Assembly (NCBI GenBank): GCA_023421735.1
Contig: JAEZSP010000070.1
Coordinates: 248,001 to 312,000 of the forward strand
Length of the DNA stretch: 64,000 bases
Reading direction: 5' to 3'
From: Bacillota bacterium
GTDB lineage: Bacteria > Bacillota_A > Clostridia > Christensenellales > Aristaeellaceae
The position numbers and the translations under genes are program-made. Position 1 is the first letter of the stretch. The number at the start of each line of letters is the position of its first letter. The notes beneath the pieces are model-generated. The model saw only the letters and a program-made list of their open reading frames with translations, ran no database searches and was not told the DNA's origin. Shown here piece after piece: positions 43,718 to 53,727 of this stretch.

Positions 43718-45128
43718 ACGATTGGGGCGTGTATTTGAGAATCGGCTTGCGCGCCGCGCCAACTTCGTCGAGTCTGTGTACAGGCGTGAGCAGGGGGGCA
43801 TCGTGCAGGGCCATAGGCGCATTCTTGGCGAGCCTGTGAAGTTCGATGAGCAGTTCCGCCACCCGATCGATGGTCTCCTTGGATTCCGTTTCGGTCGGCT
43901 CCACCATCAGCGCCTCGTGAACGATCAGTGGGAAGTACATCGTGGGCGGGTGAATGCCGTGATCGAGCATGCCCTTTGCGATGTCGAGCGCCGAAACGCC
44001 CGTCTCCTTTTTCAGGTTTTCAAGGCTCATGACGAATTCGTGCATGCAGGGGCCGCCAAACGCCATGTCGTATGTGCCCTTCAAAAGCGCCATCATGTAG
44101 TTGGCGTTGAGAACCGCCGTCTCCGAAACCGCCTTCAACCCATCCCCGCCGAGCGTGAGGATATAGGCGAGTGCGCGCACGACCACCAGAAACTGGCCGT
44201 AAAACGCCCGCACCTGCCCGATGCTCTCAACCTGTGCCGCGCCGCCGAGCGCGCTTTCAGGCAGAAACGGCGTTAAAAACGCCTTGCAGCCCACAGGTCC
44301 ACTGCCCGGACCACCACCGCCGTGCGGCGTAGAAAACGTCTTGTGGAGATTCAGGTGCACGACGTCGAAACCCATATCGCCCGGACGGGCGATGCCCATG
44401 ATCGCGTTAAGGTTCGCGCCGTCATAATAGACAAGTCCGCCCGCCGCGTGTACGATCTCCGAAATCCGTTTGATGTTTTTTTCAAATAGGCCGACCGTAT
44501 TGGGGTTTGTGAGCATGAGCCCGGCGGTGTCGGGACCCACTGCCGCCGCGAGGGCATCCAGATCAACCAACCCGTCCGCGCCGGAGGGAATGTTGACGAC
44601 CGAGAAACCCGCCATCGCCGCACTCGCAGGATTGGTGCCGTGCGCAGAATCCGGAACGATGATCTTTTTCCTGCCCACGTCGCCCCGCGAAAGATGATGC
44701 GCGCGAATGAGCAGAAGCCCCGTCAGTTCGCCGTGCGCGCCCGCCGCGGGCTGGAACGTCATCGCGTCCATTCCCGTCACTTCGCACAGATACTTTTCAC
44801 AAAGCGCATAGACCTCCGCGCAGCCCGCAACGGTCTCTTTCGGCTGGAGCGGATGCACATCCGCAAACCCGGGCAACGCCGCGATCTCCTCATTGATGCG
44901 GGGATTATACTTCATGGTGCACGAACCGAGCGGATAAAAGCCGTCGTTGACGCCGTGGGTCTCGCGTTCGAGCGCGGTATAGTGCCTACTGATGTCGGTT
45001 TCGGAAAGCGCCGGCAGCATGGGCGCGTCAGCACGCGTCGCCGCCTTAAGCGTATAGGCGGGCACGTCGCATTCGGAAAGCAACGCACAGCGTCTGCCCG
45101 GGACGCTCCGTTCAAAAATCAGCTTCAT
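43716..45128 (-). CDS. gcvPB: Glycine dehydrogenase (decarboxylating) subunit 2
   Basis: 470 aa PLP-dependent C-terminal half of the P protein. The PLP-lysine motif HLNLHKTFSTPHGGGGPG is present, together with GSCTMKYNPR, DSAHGTNPASAAMAGF and HPPTMYFPL. With GcvPA it decarboxylates glycine and passes the methylamine to lipoyl-GcvH. The true start (45128) overlaps the gcvPA stop by 4 nt (ATGA); the frame upstream lies inside gcvPA. Last gene of the riboswitch-controlled operon. Confidence 0.97.
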   Translation of the reverse strand: MKLIFERSVPGRRCALLSECDVPAYTLKAATRADAPMLPALSETDISRHYTALERETHGVNDGFYPLGSCTMKYNPRINEEIAALPGFADVHPLQPKETVAGCAEVYALCEKYLCEVTGMDAMTFQPAAGAHGELTGLLLIRAHHLSRGDVGRKKIIVPDSAHGTNPASAAMAGFSVVNIPSGADGLVDLDALAAAVGPDTAGLMLTNPNTVGLFEKNIKRISEIVHAAGGLVYYDGANLNAIMGIARPGDMGFDVVHLNLHKTFSTPHGGGGPGSGPVGCKAFLTPFLPESALGGAAQVESIGQVRAFYGQFLVVVRALAYILTLGGDGLKAVSETAVLNANYMMALLKGTYDMAFGGPCMHEFVMSLENLKKETGVSALDIAKGMLDHGIHPPTMYFPLIVHEALMVEPTETESKETIDRVAELLIELHRLAKNAPMALHDAPLLTPVHRLDEVGAARKPILKYTPQS

Positions 45129-46456
45129 CGCGCATCGCTCCCTTCGCAGGCCGCACGGACAATCTCGACCGCCGCGTCCATCTCTTCCCTGGAAACCGCC
45201 TCGGTCGCGCACCACAGGATGCCCCCCGAGACGGGTAATCCGCCGAGAATTCCCGTTTTTTCAAGCGCCGTAAGCACGCCCTCCGCCGGAACAGGAAGCG
45301 TCAATACAAATTCGTGGAAAAATTCGCCTGCGTGAACCCGCGCAACGCCGTCCATTTCACACAGTCGGCTGCACAGATAATGTGCCTTGCTTGCGCATTG
45401 GGATGCGACCTCCGCCAGGCCATCCGGCCCCATGGAGGCCATGTACACGGCGGCAATCATTGCGCAGAGCGCTTCGTTGGAGCAGATATTGCTCGACGCC
45501 TTTTCGCGGCGGATGTGCTGTTCGCGCGCCTGCAGCGTCAAAACAAACGCGCGCTTGCCCGCGACATCCCTCGTCTCGCCGACGATGCGTCCGGGGAGTT
45601 TGCGCATCATGGCAGATTTTGCAGCCATAAAGCCCAGATACGGCCCGCCGAAGGAGAGCGGAATGCCGAGCGGCTGCCCCTCGCCGACCGCAACGTCTGC
45701 GCCGCAAGCGGCGGGCGTCTTGAGAAGGCCGAGTGAAATGGGATTCACGCCCATGATGAACTTCGCGCCCGCGCCATGTGCAAGGGTTCCCACGGTATCC
45801 GCATCCTCGATAAGGCCATAAAAATTCGGCTGTTGGATATAGACGCAGGAGACGGCCTGATCGAGCATCTCCGAAAGAACGGTGAGATCGGTCACGCCAT
45901 CGCGTTCGGGAATCACTTCGAGCTGCCCGCCCGCACCCTCGCAATAGGTGCGCATGGTGGCGATCACGTCCGGATGCGCAGCCGCCGAAACGAGCGTCTT
46001 GACCCGCTTCCCCTCGCGGCACATCGCGGCGGCCTCAGCAGCCGCGCTCGCGCCGTCGTACACGGAGGCGTTGGAAACGTCCATGCCAGTCAGCGCGCAA
46101 ATCATGGTCTGATATTCAAAGATCGATTGCAGGACGCCCTGACTGATCTCCGCCTGATACGGCGTATATGCAGTTACGAACGCTTCCTTCGCGGTCACAT
46201 ATTTCACGATGGAGGGAATATAGTGCCGATATGCACCCGCGCCGCGCAGCACGGCCTGAAAGACCGTGTTTTTCCCGGCCATCGCGCCCATGACGCGCCG
46301 GAGTTTCTGCTCGCTCATTCCCTTGGGCAGGTCGAGCGGGCGATTCAGCCGCACGTCTTCCGGAATACCCGAAAACAGAGCCGAAGCATCCGAAACGCCG
46401 ATGGCTGCGCGCATCTCCCGCTGCTGCTCCTCGGTCGAGGGGATATAGCTGCCCAT
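45125..46456 (-). CDS. gcvPA: Glycine dehydrogenase (decarboxylating) subunit 1
   Basis: 443 aa, N-terminal half of the P protein. It begins YIPSTEEQQREMRAAIGV, and has FRAGAYRHYIPS-like text (here GAGAYRHYIPSIV), TPYQAEISQGVLQSIFEYQ, and NASVYDGASAAAEAA. Forms the P-protein heterotetramer with GcvPB. 3 nt after gcvH and overlapping gcvPB. Confidence 0.97.
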   Translation of the reverse strand: MGSYIPSTEEQQREMRAAIGVSDASALFSGIPEDVRLNRPLDLPKGMSEQKLRRVMGAMAGKNTVFQAVLRGAGAYRHYIPSIVKYVTAKEAFVTAYTPYQAEISQGVLQSIFEYQTMICALTGMDVSNASVYDGASAAAEAAAMCREGKRVKTLVSAAAHPDVIATMRTYCEGAGGQLEVIPERDGVTDLTVLSEMLDQAVSCVYIQQPNFYGLIEDADTVGTLAHGAGAKFIMGVNPISLGLLKTPAACGADVAVGEGQPLGIPLSFGGPYLGFMAAKSAMMRKLPGRIVGETRDVAGKRAFVLTLQAREQHIRREKASSNICSNEALCAMIAAVYMASMGPDGLAEVASQCASKAHYLCSRLCEMDGVARVHAGEFFHEFVLTLPVPAEGVLTALEKTGILGGLPVSGGILWCATEAVSREEMDAAVEIVRAACEGSDAR

Positions 46457-46459
46457 GGC

Positions 46460-46843
46460 CTATTTCTCCTCCGATTCCACAAACCGGGCGTATTCATCCG
46501 CGGTCATCATTTCCTCTTTTGCGCTGACATTTTCGATCTTTGCAATCCACGCGCCATAGGGATCTTCGTTGATCTGCTCCGGCGCGTCGAGCAGCGCCTC
46601 GTTGACCGCACAAACGATGCCTGAAACAGGACAGAAGACGTCGGACACGGCCTTGACGGATTCAACATTTGCAAACGACACGCCCGCCTGCGTCTCTGCG
46701 CCTACGGACGGCAAATCCACAAAGACCAGATCTCCCAAACTCTTCTGCGCATAGTCCGTCAGACCCACGATGGCGGTCGTCTCGTCCACAAAATCAACCC
46801 ATTCGTGCGACTTGGTGTAGCCGAGCTTTTCGGGATTATTCAT
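46460..46843 (-). CDS. gcvH: Glycine cleavage system H protein
   Basis: 127 aa lipoyl carrier. The lipoylation lysine lies in NVESVKAVSD; GLTDYAQKSLGDLVFVDLP and the C-terminal YGAWIAKIENV are standard. Shuttles the methylamine between P, T and L proteins. No L protein or lipoyl ligase gene is in the window. Confidence 0.97.
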   Translation of the reverse strand: MNNPEKLGYTKSHEWVDFVDETTAIVGLTDYAQKSLGDLVFVDLPSVGAETQAGVSFANVESVKAVSDVFCPVSGIVCAVNEALLDAPEQINEDPYGAWIAKIENVSAKEEMMTADEYARFVESEEK

Positions 46844-46860
46844 AATCGCGCCCTCCTCTG

Positions 46861-47946
46861 TTATCCTCTTTTATAAAACGGCAGCGGCACGATTTGCGCC
46901 TCCACCTTGCGCCCGCGAATTTCAACCTCGACAGTCTTCCCAATCTCTGCAAACTGTGCCGATACAAGCGCCATCGCAGCCGCGTACCCAATGTGCGGGC
47001 AAAAAGTGCCCGATGTGGTCGCGCCAATCGCGCATCCATCCGCGAATACCGGGCAATGCTCGCGCGCAATGCCGCGTCCGGTGATCCGCAAGCCAACACG
47101 CCGGAGCTTTGGTTCGCCCTTTTCCACAAGCGCGCGCTTGCCGATAAAGTCAGCCTTGCCCATCTTCACAAACACGTCGAGGCTCGCCTCCAGGGGTGTT
47201 GTCTCCTCGTTCATCTCGTGCCCGTAAAGCGGCATGGCGGCCTCGAGGCGCAGCGTATCGCGCGCACCGAGTCCGCAGGGAATGAGTCCTTCTTCCGTGC
47301 CGGCTGCTAAAAGCGCGTCCCACAGGGCGGGCGCATCCCCTGCCGCACAATAGAGTTCGAGTCCATCCTCGCCCGTATATCCCGTGCGGGACACGAGACA
47401 GGAAACACCCGCAACCTGAGCGCCATCCTTGAAGTGATAATAGCGCGACGGAATGTTCTGCGAGTGGGACAGCTTTTCAAAGATCGACAGCGCGCGCGGG
47501 CCCTGCAGCGCGAGCTGGGCGATGGAATCGGAAATGTCCTCGAATTCACATTCCCCAAAAAGGTGCGCCTGCATCCATGCGACATCCTTTTTTCGATTGG
47601 CGGCATTCACCACCAGTAAGTAATCGCTTTCGGCGCGCCGATAGACGAGAAGATCATCCACCACGCCGCCCTGCTCGTTGCACATCGGGCTATAGCGCAC
47701 CTGTCCGTTTTTCATCCCCGTCAGGTCGTTGGTGACGATCATTTGAACATTCTGAAAGGCATCTTTGCCCCTGTAGGTCACTTCCCCCATGTGGGATACG
47801 TCAAATAACCCGCATGTGGTGCGCACAGCCGTGTGCTCCTTGATGATGCCGGCCCGGTACTCCACGGGAAGAAGATAGCCCGCGAACGGGACAATTTTTC
47901 CGGCAAGGGCGACGTGTCGGTCATATAGCGGCGTCTTCCGTTCCAT
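46861..47946 (-). CDS. gcvT: Glycine cleavage system aminomethyltransferase (T protein)
   Basis: 361 aa. Transfers the one-carbon unit from lipoyl-bound methylamine to tetrahydrofolate. Features: FAGYLLPVEYRAGIIKEH, LFDVSHMGEV, NDLTGMKNGQVRYSPM, SRTGYTGEDGLELY, GLGARDTLRLEAAMPLYGHE. The ATG at 47946 has GGAGG about 10 nt upstream; the frame runs on into the riboswitch but those codons are leader sequence. First gene of gcvT-H-PA-PB. Confidence 0.97.
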   Translation of the reverse strand: MERKTPLYDRHVALAGKIVPFAGYLLPVEYRAGIIKEHTAVRTTCGLFDVSHMGEVTYRGKDAFQNVQMIVTNDLTGMKNGQVRYSPMCNEQGGVVDDLLVYRRAESDYLLVVNAANRKKDVAWMQAHLFGECEFEDISDSIAQLALQGPRALSIFEKLSHSQNIPSRYYHFKDGAQVAGVSCLVSRTGYTGEDGLELYCAAGDAPALWDALLAAGTEEGLIPCGLGARDTLRLEAAMPLYGHEMNEETTPLEASLDVFVKMGKADFIGKRALVEKGEPKLRRVGLRITGRGIAREHCPVFADGCAIGATTSGTFCPHIGYAAAMALVSAQFAEIGKTVEVEIRGRKVEAQIVPLPFYKRG

Positions 47947-47971
47947 TTCCAGCTGCCTCCAGTCTGTCACA

Positions 47972-48228
47972 ACAAAAATAGAGATGGGCAGGCCACTCTC
48001 GTAGCCGGCACATCTCTGTATCTTTACCTGAAAGATTCCCTCGCAAAGAGGTTGCTTCTTCGGTGCATCCGCGCCCAAACCGTCAAGCATTCATCGCCAA
48101 ACATGGCATAAATCCTTGCCGCCCGCGGCAACTGCTTTCCAGAGTTTCGTCAAAATCCAGTCCTTTCGCCTGAGAGCTTCTGCCCGTTCCCCTTCGGCGA
48201 CGCGAATCGCGTTCTCTCCTGAACTTCT
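47972..48228 (-). promoter_or_regulatory. Tandem glycine riboswitch with terminator
   Basis: On the minus strand, aptamer 1 (about 48226-48131) has the conserved AGGAGAGA start, the GAAGGGGAAC segment, and CTCTCAGGCGAAAGGACTG. The second aptamer (about 48125-47990) repeats the plan and ends in TCTTTCAGGTAAAGATACAGA. The expression platform is a terminator stem, AGAGATG (48011-48017) with CATCTCT (about 47980-47987), followed by ATTTTTGTT. It is expected to switch gcvT-H-PA-PB on with glycine, as in Bacillus. Confidence 0.93.
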
Positions 48229-48342
48229 CATCCGAAATTTTCAGTTTTTCGACACGAATATTGGCGTGCGCATCGCCTGCGCCGTTCGTGTTTCCTGTAT
48301 TCTATGCCTTTCAAAGCCGGATGTCAAGATAAAATCACATTA

Positions 48343-48596
48343 TCAATCAGGGACGCTTTTGTGTGAGCGCATCGTAGATTCCGCGTATGTATTTGCAGCC
48401 CAACGCCGGTCATATAGGCCGTAACCGGGCAAGGAGGCCTCGCCCCAGATGGCGTACCCGTGATCGGGGCGAATTGGGCCGCCAAAGCCGACTTTGGTGA
48501 GCGCGCGTGCGACTTCCACCATGTCCAAAAAATCAGCGGATCATTCCGCGCCTGCTCCTTTCCCGCAAAGTTGAACAGCATGCCATTCGGACGCAC
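48343..48596 (-). pseudogene. uxuA: Mannonate dehydratase fragment (3' end)
   Basis: About 60 codons of the C terminus: MDMVEVARALTKVGFGGPIRPDHG, cut here at VGFGGPIRPDHG, then WGEASLPGYGLYDR, match UxuA. The frame then shifts; the proper continuation (LQIHTRNLRCAHTKAS, like the end of UxuA) is in another frame. The rest of the gene is missing. It sits just upstream of the glycine riboswitch on the same strand. A relic of hexuronate use. Confidence 0.75.
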
Positions 48597-48599
48597 ACA

Positions 48600-49043
48600 C
48601 GCGCGTACATCTATATCCTGATTCCGAAGCAGATGTCCGCATCACAAAGACAGTGTATAATTTATCGCGCACAAATAGGCTTTTTGTCATAATTTAACAT
48701 AAAGTTGATGTATTGAGCCAAGCGGTGCATGTATATCGGGGTTTTATACGCAAAATCTGTCTTTGCGGATGAAACATTAACATATTTGCAGGTTTTTGAT
48801 TGTTAAGGAATCACGCCATTTCATAATATGTGTCCCATGCGCGTCCATACCGCTAAGAATTGACCCTGTTTTTGAGATCATTCTGTAAAATAGTCTCATA
48901 TCTCCTTGTGCCTTCAATATCATCAATGCCTTTATGAATATTTCTCCCATACATTATGCATTGACGTACGATCTATGGAGGCTTATAATAATCACAACGC
49001 ACGGCAGAATACATTTGCCGTCGAAAACGAAGGAGGAAATTGC
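48600..49043 (+). other. AT-rich leader region of Opp operon 3
   Basis: No gene. A possible promoter is TTGACC (48860-48865) with TAAAAT (48886-48891), but the 20-nt spacer is long. AAGGAGGA at 49029-49036 is the binding-protein ribosome site. The rest (48600-48850) shows nothing I can name. Confidence 0.45.
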
Positions 49044-50624
49044 ATGAAGAAATATCTTGCGCTTCTCACGGCACTTGTTTTGGTTCTGACCGTACTTGTG
49101 CCCGCAGCAATGGCGGAAGAGACGTATGATCCCGATGCGATCATCTATCTCTCGAGCACAGCCGATCCCACGCATCTCGATCCGGCGCTTGCGTCAGACG
49201 GACAGTCGACGGTCGTGACCGGGCTCCTTTTCAGCTCTCTCATCGGCTATAACCTCGATGGCTCGATCTATATGGACGTCGCGGAATCCTACGACGTTTC
49301 GGAAGACGGCCTGACCTATACCTTCCACATTCGCGACGGCATCAAGTTCACCGACGGCACCGCCTGCGACGCAGACGCGATCGCCTGGAACTGGAACCGC
49401 GTCATTCCCGCGAATGCGACCGCCGACATGACCTATTCCCAGACCCTGTTTGGCTCCGTTGCTTCCTTTGAAGCGGTCGATCCGCTGACCTTCATGGTAA
49501 CGCTTTCCAAGAAGGATTCCACCTTCATCACCCTGCAGGGCTCGAGTTCCCTCGCAGCAGGCCTCGTTTCCCCCACGGCGTATGAAGCCAATCCCGAAGG
49601 CTTTGACCGCAACCCCGTCGGCTGCGGCCCGTACAAGCTCAAGGAGTGGGTCTCCGGTCAGTATGTCTCCCTCGTGCGCAACGACGACTACTTCGCCGGC
49701 AAGCCCGTCAACGGCGGCGTCGTGGTGCGCATCATTCCCGAGGCCTCGACCGCTGTTTCTGAGCTGATGGTCGGCGGCATCGATTACCTCGGTGATCTCG
49801 CGGCCGATCAGATCGACCTGCTTGCGAGCGCCTCCAATGTCAAGGTTATCCCGACCCTTTCCACCAACCTCAGCATTCTGTCCTTTGCGGACTATGAGAA
49901 AAATCCGCTGTTCTCGGACATCCGTCTGCGTCAGGCCGTTTGCTATGCACTCGACATGACGTCCATCAACAAGGCTCTGTTTAACGACGCCATGGAAAAC
50001 GCCGTCTCCGCCATCCCCACCAGCATGCAGGCGGGCGCGGACGACTACTCCATCATCGGCTATGACCCGGACAAAGCCAAGGAGCTCATGACCGAGGCGG
50101 GTTATCCCGACGGCTTCGAGTTCACTCTTTTGACTTACAACGTCGTCAAGGGCTACAACCCCTCGGGTGAGCAGCTCGCCGTTCAAATGCAGGCGGAACT
50201 TGCCAAGGTTGGTATCACCATGAACATCGACATTCTGCCCTGGGCGGAATTCCTTGAGAAGATGTACGCCGACCCGGTGGAAGGCTATGATGCCATCCTG
50301 CATGGCTGGGGCGCTGACTACAACGACACTTCGAACATCCTCCTCCTCTTCATCAACGATGAAATCGGCGGCGGACTCAACAACTCCGGCTACAATTCCG
50401 ACCTGTTCAACGAGTACTATGACGAAGCGATCACGTCTTCGAGCTATGAGGAGGCGGGCGAGCTTTACCACAAGGCCGCACAGCTTCTGAACGACGACTG
50501 CCCCGTGTACATCCTCGGCCACGGCCTTGGCCACATGGGCGTCGGCGCAACCCTGCTGAACCCCGAGGAGTGCCTCGGCGGCTGGGGCAACCACACCGCG
50601 CAGCTCAAGAAAGTATCGCACTAA
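49044..50624 (+). CDS. Peptide ABC transporter substrate-binding protein (family 5), Opp system 3
   Basis: 526 aa DppA-like binding protein. The signal peptide (KKYLALLTALVLVLTVL) ends AAMAEETY with no lipobox cysteine. Family-5 features: ADPTHLDPALASDGQS, YTFHIRDGIKFTDGT, GPYKLKEW, LRQAVCYALDM and ILHGWGADYND. The frame is open 46 codons upstream, but the ATG at 49044 has AGGAGGA. First gene of operon 3 and followed by a hairpin, then permeases and two ATPases. Confidence 0.95.
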   Translation: MKKYLALLTALVLVLTVLVPAAMAEETYDPDAIIYLSSTADPTHLDPALASDGQSTVVTGLLFSSLIGYNLDGSIYMDVAESYDVSEDGLTYTFHIRDGIKFTDGTACDADAIAWNWNRVIPANATADMTYSQTLFGSVASFEAVDPLTFMVTLSKKDSTFITLQGSSSLAAGLVSPTAYEANPEGFDRNPVGCGPYKLKEWVSGQYVSLVRNDDYFAGKPVNGGVVVRIIPEASTAVSELMVGGIDYLGDLAADQIDLLASASNVKVIPTLSTNLSILSFADYEKNPLFSDIRLRQAVCYALDMTSINKALFNDAMENAVSAIPTSMQAGADDYSIIGYDPDKAKELMTEAGYPDGFEFTLLTYNVVKGYNPSGEQLAVQMQAELAKVGITMNIDILPWAEFLEKMYADPVEGYDAILHGWGADYNDTSNILLLFINDEIGGGLNNSGYNSDLFNEYYDEAITSSSYEEAGELYHKAAQLLNDDCPVYILGHGLGHMGVGATLLNPEECLGGWGNHTAQLKKVSH

Positions 50625-50644
50625 CCGACCAGACGACCTAAAAG

Positions 50645-50678
50645 ACGCCGCCGTTCGGTTCACGCCAAACGGCGGCGC
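50645..50678 (+). terminator. Hairpin after the Opp 3 binding protein
   Basis: A 9-bp GC-rich stem (50647-50655 with 50668-50676) has only a weak T run. Probably a partial terminator or mRNA 3'-end stabiliser, parallel to the one in operon 2. Confidence 0.6.
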
Positions 50679-50785
50679 ATATTAAATCAGTTCATTCGCG
50701 GCGTGCGGAACTGTCGGCATGATGCGGATGGTCGCGCGGGCCGCGCGGTCGCCCATATGGGCGCAATCGCAAGGAGGGATCGGAT

Positions 50786-51787
50786 TTGCTCAAGTATACG
50801 GTGAAACGAATTTTGATGGCGATTCCTGTTATGTGGGGCATCGTCACGATCGTGTTCATCCTCATGCGCGTGTTCTCCCCGAATCCGGCGTACCTGTTGC
50901 TCGGGCAGCACGCAACGGCGGAAAAAGCGGCGGAACTGTCGGCGTATCTCGGCCTTGACAAGCCGATTCTGGTGCAGTACGGCATTTATTTGAAGCAGCT
51001 GTTTTCGGGCGATCTCGGAAGCTCGCTGTTCACCGGCCTCCCAGTTTTAAAGGAGATCGTCTCCCGGCTGCCCGCGACCATCGAACTCGCACTCGTCGCG
51101 GTGGCAATCGCCTCGTTCTTCGGAATTTTGCTCGGCGTCATCTCGGCGGTCAAGCAAAACTCCCTCCTCGACAACATCGCGCAGGTGGGCGGGTTGGTGG
51201 GCGTGTCCCTTCCCCGCTTCTGGCTCGGACTCATGATCATCATCGCCTTTGCGGTGAACTTGAAACTCCTCCCGGTCTCCGGGCGGTTCGACTTTATGAA
51301 TCGGCCCGAACAGATTACAGGCTTTTACATCCTTGATTCTATCATCACCAGAAACTGGCCCGCGCTCTGGTCGACGCTGAAATATCTGGCGCTCCCGGCG
51401 CTCACCATCGCCATCGCCTCCATCGGCTCGATCATGCGCTATACCAGAAGCGCCATGCTTGAAACCATCCGTCAGGATTACATCCGCACGGCACGCTCCA
51501 AGGGGCTGACCGAACGGCGCGTCATCATCCGGCACGCGCTCAAAAACGCGCTCATTCCCATCGTCACCGTCATCGGCATGGAGCTTTCCGGGTTATTCTC
51601 CGGCTCGGTGCTCACGGAAACGATCTTCGCGTGGCCCGGCGTCGGCAAATACATCGTCGATGGCATCAACAACACGGATTATGCCGTCGTGCAGGGGAGC
51701 TGCCTGCTGGTGGCGCTCATCTCCGTGGCAATGAATCTTTCGGTTGATCTGCTGTACGGCGTACTCGACCCGCGCATCCGATATTGA
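50786..51787 (+). CDS. Oligopeptide/dipeptide ABC transporter permease, OppB-like, system 3
   Basis: 333 aa, six membrane spans. YTVKRILMAIPVMWGIVTIV, the EAA-type loop ARSKGLTERRVIIRHALKN, WPGVGKYIVDGI and the closing LLYGVLDPRIRY. The start is a TTG at 50786, 8 nt after AAGGAGG. Confidence 0.94.
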   Translation: MLKYTVKRILMAIPVMWGIVTIVFILMRVFSPNPAYLLLGQHATAEKAAELSAYLGLDKPILVQYGIYLKQLFSGDLGSSLFTGLPVLKEIVSRLPATIELALVAVAIASFFGILLGVISAVKQNSLLDNIAQVGGLVGVSLPRFWLGLMIIIAFAVNLKLLPVSGRFDFMNRPEQITGFYILDSIITRNWPALWSTLKYLALPALTIAIASIGSIMRYTRSAMLETIRQDYIRTARSKGLTERRVIIRHALKNALIPIVTVIGMELSGLFSGSVLTETIFAWPGVGKYIVDGINNTDYAVVQGSCLLVALISVAMNLSVDLLYGVLDPRIRY

Positions 51788-51800
51788 GGAGGAACCTGAA

Positions 51801-52664
51801 ATGACAAAAAAAATCAAGCGGGTCAAATCCTCCCCGTGGCGCGATGCGGTAAAGCGGTTCAAGAAGAACAAAACGGCATGCGTTGCCCTCGGATTATTGA
51901 CCTTCATGGCGCTGTGCGCCATCTTTGCGCACCTGGTTGCGCCGTATGACCCTTATGCGACGGAGCTTTCGCAGGTCAAGGTAGGGCCATCCGCCGCACA
52001 TTGGCTTGGCTGCGATGAGAACGGGCGGGACATCCTCTCGCGCATCATCTACGGCGCACGCATTTCACTCTCGGTTGGCTTTATCTCGGTCATCATCTCT
52101 ACATCCATCGGTTCTGTCATCGGGCTCGTTTCCGCGTACTATGGAAAAACCGTTGACTTCATCCTCAGCCGCCTGATGGAGATGCTCCAGTCGTTCCCGA
52201 GTATTCTGCTCGCAATCATCTTCATGTCCGTGTTCGGACGGGGCATTGAAAACGCGGTCATTGCCATCGCGCTGGTTTCAATTCCAGGCCCCGCGCGCAT
52301 CATCCGCTCCTCGGCGCTTTCCGCCAAGGAAAACGACTACGTGGTCGCCGCCCGTGCCATCGGCTGCAAAAACGGCCGTGTCATGTTCAAGCATATTCTT
52401 CCGAACGTGCTCGCCCCCATCATCGTCAACGCGACCATGTCCGTTTCCGGCGCAATCCTCTCGCTCGCGGCGCTGGGCTTTCTGGGACTGGGCGTACAGC
52501 CGCCGCAGGCCGAGTGGGGTTACATGCTCTCGACCGGCAGAAACTACATCTTCTCCGCGGCGCACATCGTGACCTTCCCCGGCATTGCCATTGCGATCAC
52601 GGTGCTGGCATTCAATCTCTTGGGCGACGGCCTTCGGGACGCACTCGACCCGCGGATGAAATGA
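51801..52664 (+). CDS. Oligopeptide/dipeptide ABC transporter permease, OppC-like, system 3
   Basis: 287 aa. HWLGCDENGRDILSRIIYGA, the EAA-type loop AIGCKNGRVMFKHILPNVLA, LGFLGLGVQPPQAEWGYML and LRDALDPRMK. ATG with GAGGAGGAA upstream; 13 nt after the OppB-like gene. Confidence 0.94.
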   Translation: MTKKIKRVKSSPWRDAVKRFKKNKTACVALGLLTFMALCAIFAHLVAPYDPYATELSQVKVGPSAAHWLGCDENGRDILSRIIYGARISLSVGFISVIISTSIGSVIGLVSAYYGKTVDFILSRLMEMLQSFPSILLAIIFMSVFGRGIENAVIAIALVSIPGPARIIRSSALSAKENDYVVAARAIGCKNGRVMFKHILPNVLAPIIVNATMSVSGAILSLAALGFLGLGVQPPQAEWGYMLSTGRNYIFSAAHIVTFPGIAIAITVLAFNLLGDGLRDALDPRMK

Positions 52665-52737
52665 GTCTTTGGCTGTTGAAAGTCCATGATTCCCCCGGAA
52701 AACGGACTTTCTGCTCCCGCAACACGAGGAGGCGCAC

Positions 52738-53727
52738 ATGGGTAAACTAATTGAAGTCAAAAAACTGCGCACGCAGTTCAAAGTCGACAAGACCGTCATC
52801 ATCAATGCGGTTGACGGCATCTCCTTCGATATTGGCGAAAAGGAGACGGTCGCCATCGTAGGCGAATCAGGTTCTGGCAAGAGCGTGACCGCGCTGTCGA
52901 TTATGCGGCTTGTTCCAAGCCCACCCGGACGCATCGCAGGCGGAGAAATTCTGTTCGAGGGAAAGGATCTTCTCAAGATGCCCCCTGCCGAGATGCGCGC
53001 GATTCGCGGGAACCGCATTTCTATGATCTTTCAGGAGCCGATGACCTCCCTCAATCCCGTGCGGACGATCGGCGACCAAATTGGAGAATCGCTCCGGCTG
53101 CACATGGGGATGACAAAAAAACAGGCCGCTGAACGCACGGTGGAGCTTCTCCGGATGGTGGAGATATCAGATGCGCACAAGCGGCTCAAGACCTATCCCC
53201 ATCAACTCTCGGGCGGCATGCGCCAAAGGGTCATGATCTGCATGGCGCTGGCATGCACGCCAAAGCTTCTCATCGCGGACGAGCCGACGACGGCGCTCGA
53301 TGTGACGATTCAGGCACAGATTCTCGACCTGATCCGCAATCTGCGCGACCGGGAAAACGCGTCCGTTCTATTCATCACACATGACCTGGGCGTCGTGGCC
53401 GACATTGCGGATCGCGCGGTGGTCATGTACGCAGGCGAAATCATGGAGATGGGCGTGGTGCGCGAACTGTTTGCAAACCCGCTTCACCCCTACACGCGCG
53501 GTCTTCTGGGCGCGATCCCGCGCCTGTCCACCCCCCGCAACCAGCTCCTCTACACCATCCCCGGCATTGTTCCCGACCTTTCAAAGCTCCCAACCGGTTG
53601 CGTGTTCTCAACCCGGTGCGCCGAATGCATGGATGTGTGCAGGGCCACGCGGCCGCCGCTGAGGCGGTATCCGGACGGGCGCGAGGTACGTTGTTACAAG
53701 GCGGAAGGAGGCGAAATCTGTGAATGA
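52738..53727 (+). CDS. Oligopeptide/dipeptide ABC transporter ATPase, OppD/DppD-like, system 3
   Basis: 329 aa. Walker [17 protein letters not shown], signature [13 protein letters not shown], Walker [15 protein letters not shown], and the C-terminal Cys segment [18 protein letters not shown] after GAGGAGG. It overlaps the next ATPase gene by 8 nt. Confidence 0.95.
   Translation: MGKLIEVKKLRTQFKVDKTVIINAVDGISFDIGEKETVAIVGESGSGKSVTALSIMRLVPSPPGRIAGGEILFEGKDLLKMPPAEMRAIRGNRISMIFQEPMTSLNPVRTIGDQIGESLRLHMGMTKKQAAERTVELLRMVEISDAHKRLKTYPHQLSGGMRQRVMICMALACTPKLLIADEPTTALDVTIQAQILDLIRNLRDRENASVLFITHDLGVVADIADRAVVMYAGEIMEMGVVRELFANPLHPYTRGLLGAIPRLSTPRNQLLYTIPGIVPDLSKLPTGCVFSTRCAECMDVCRATRPPLRRYPDGREVRCYKAEGGEICE

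Noticed and set aside
49194..50663. 489-codon frame antisense to the Opp 3 binding protein
   Set aside because: Antisense shadow of a clear family-5 binding protein; Val/Gly/Asp/Arg-rich composition and no start signals.
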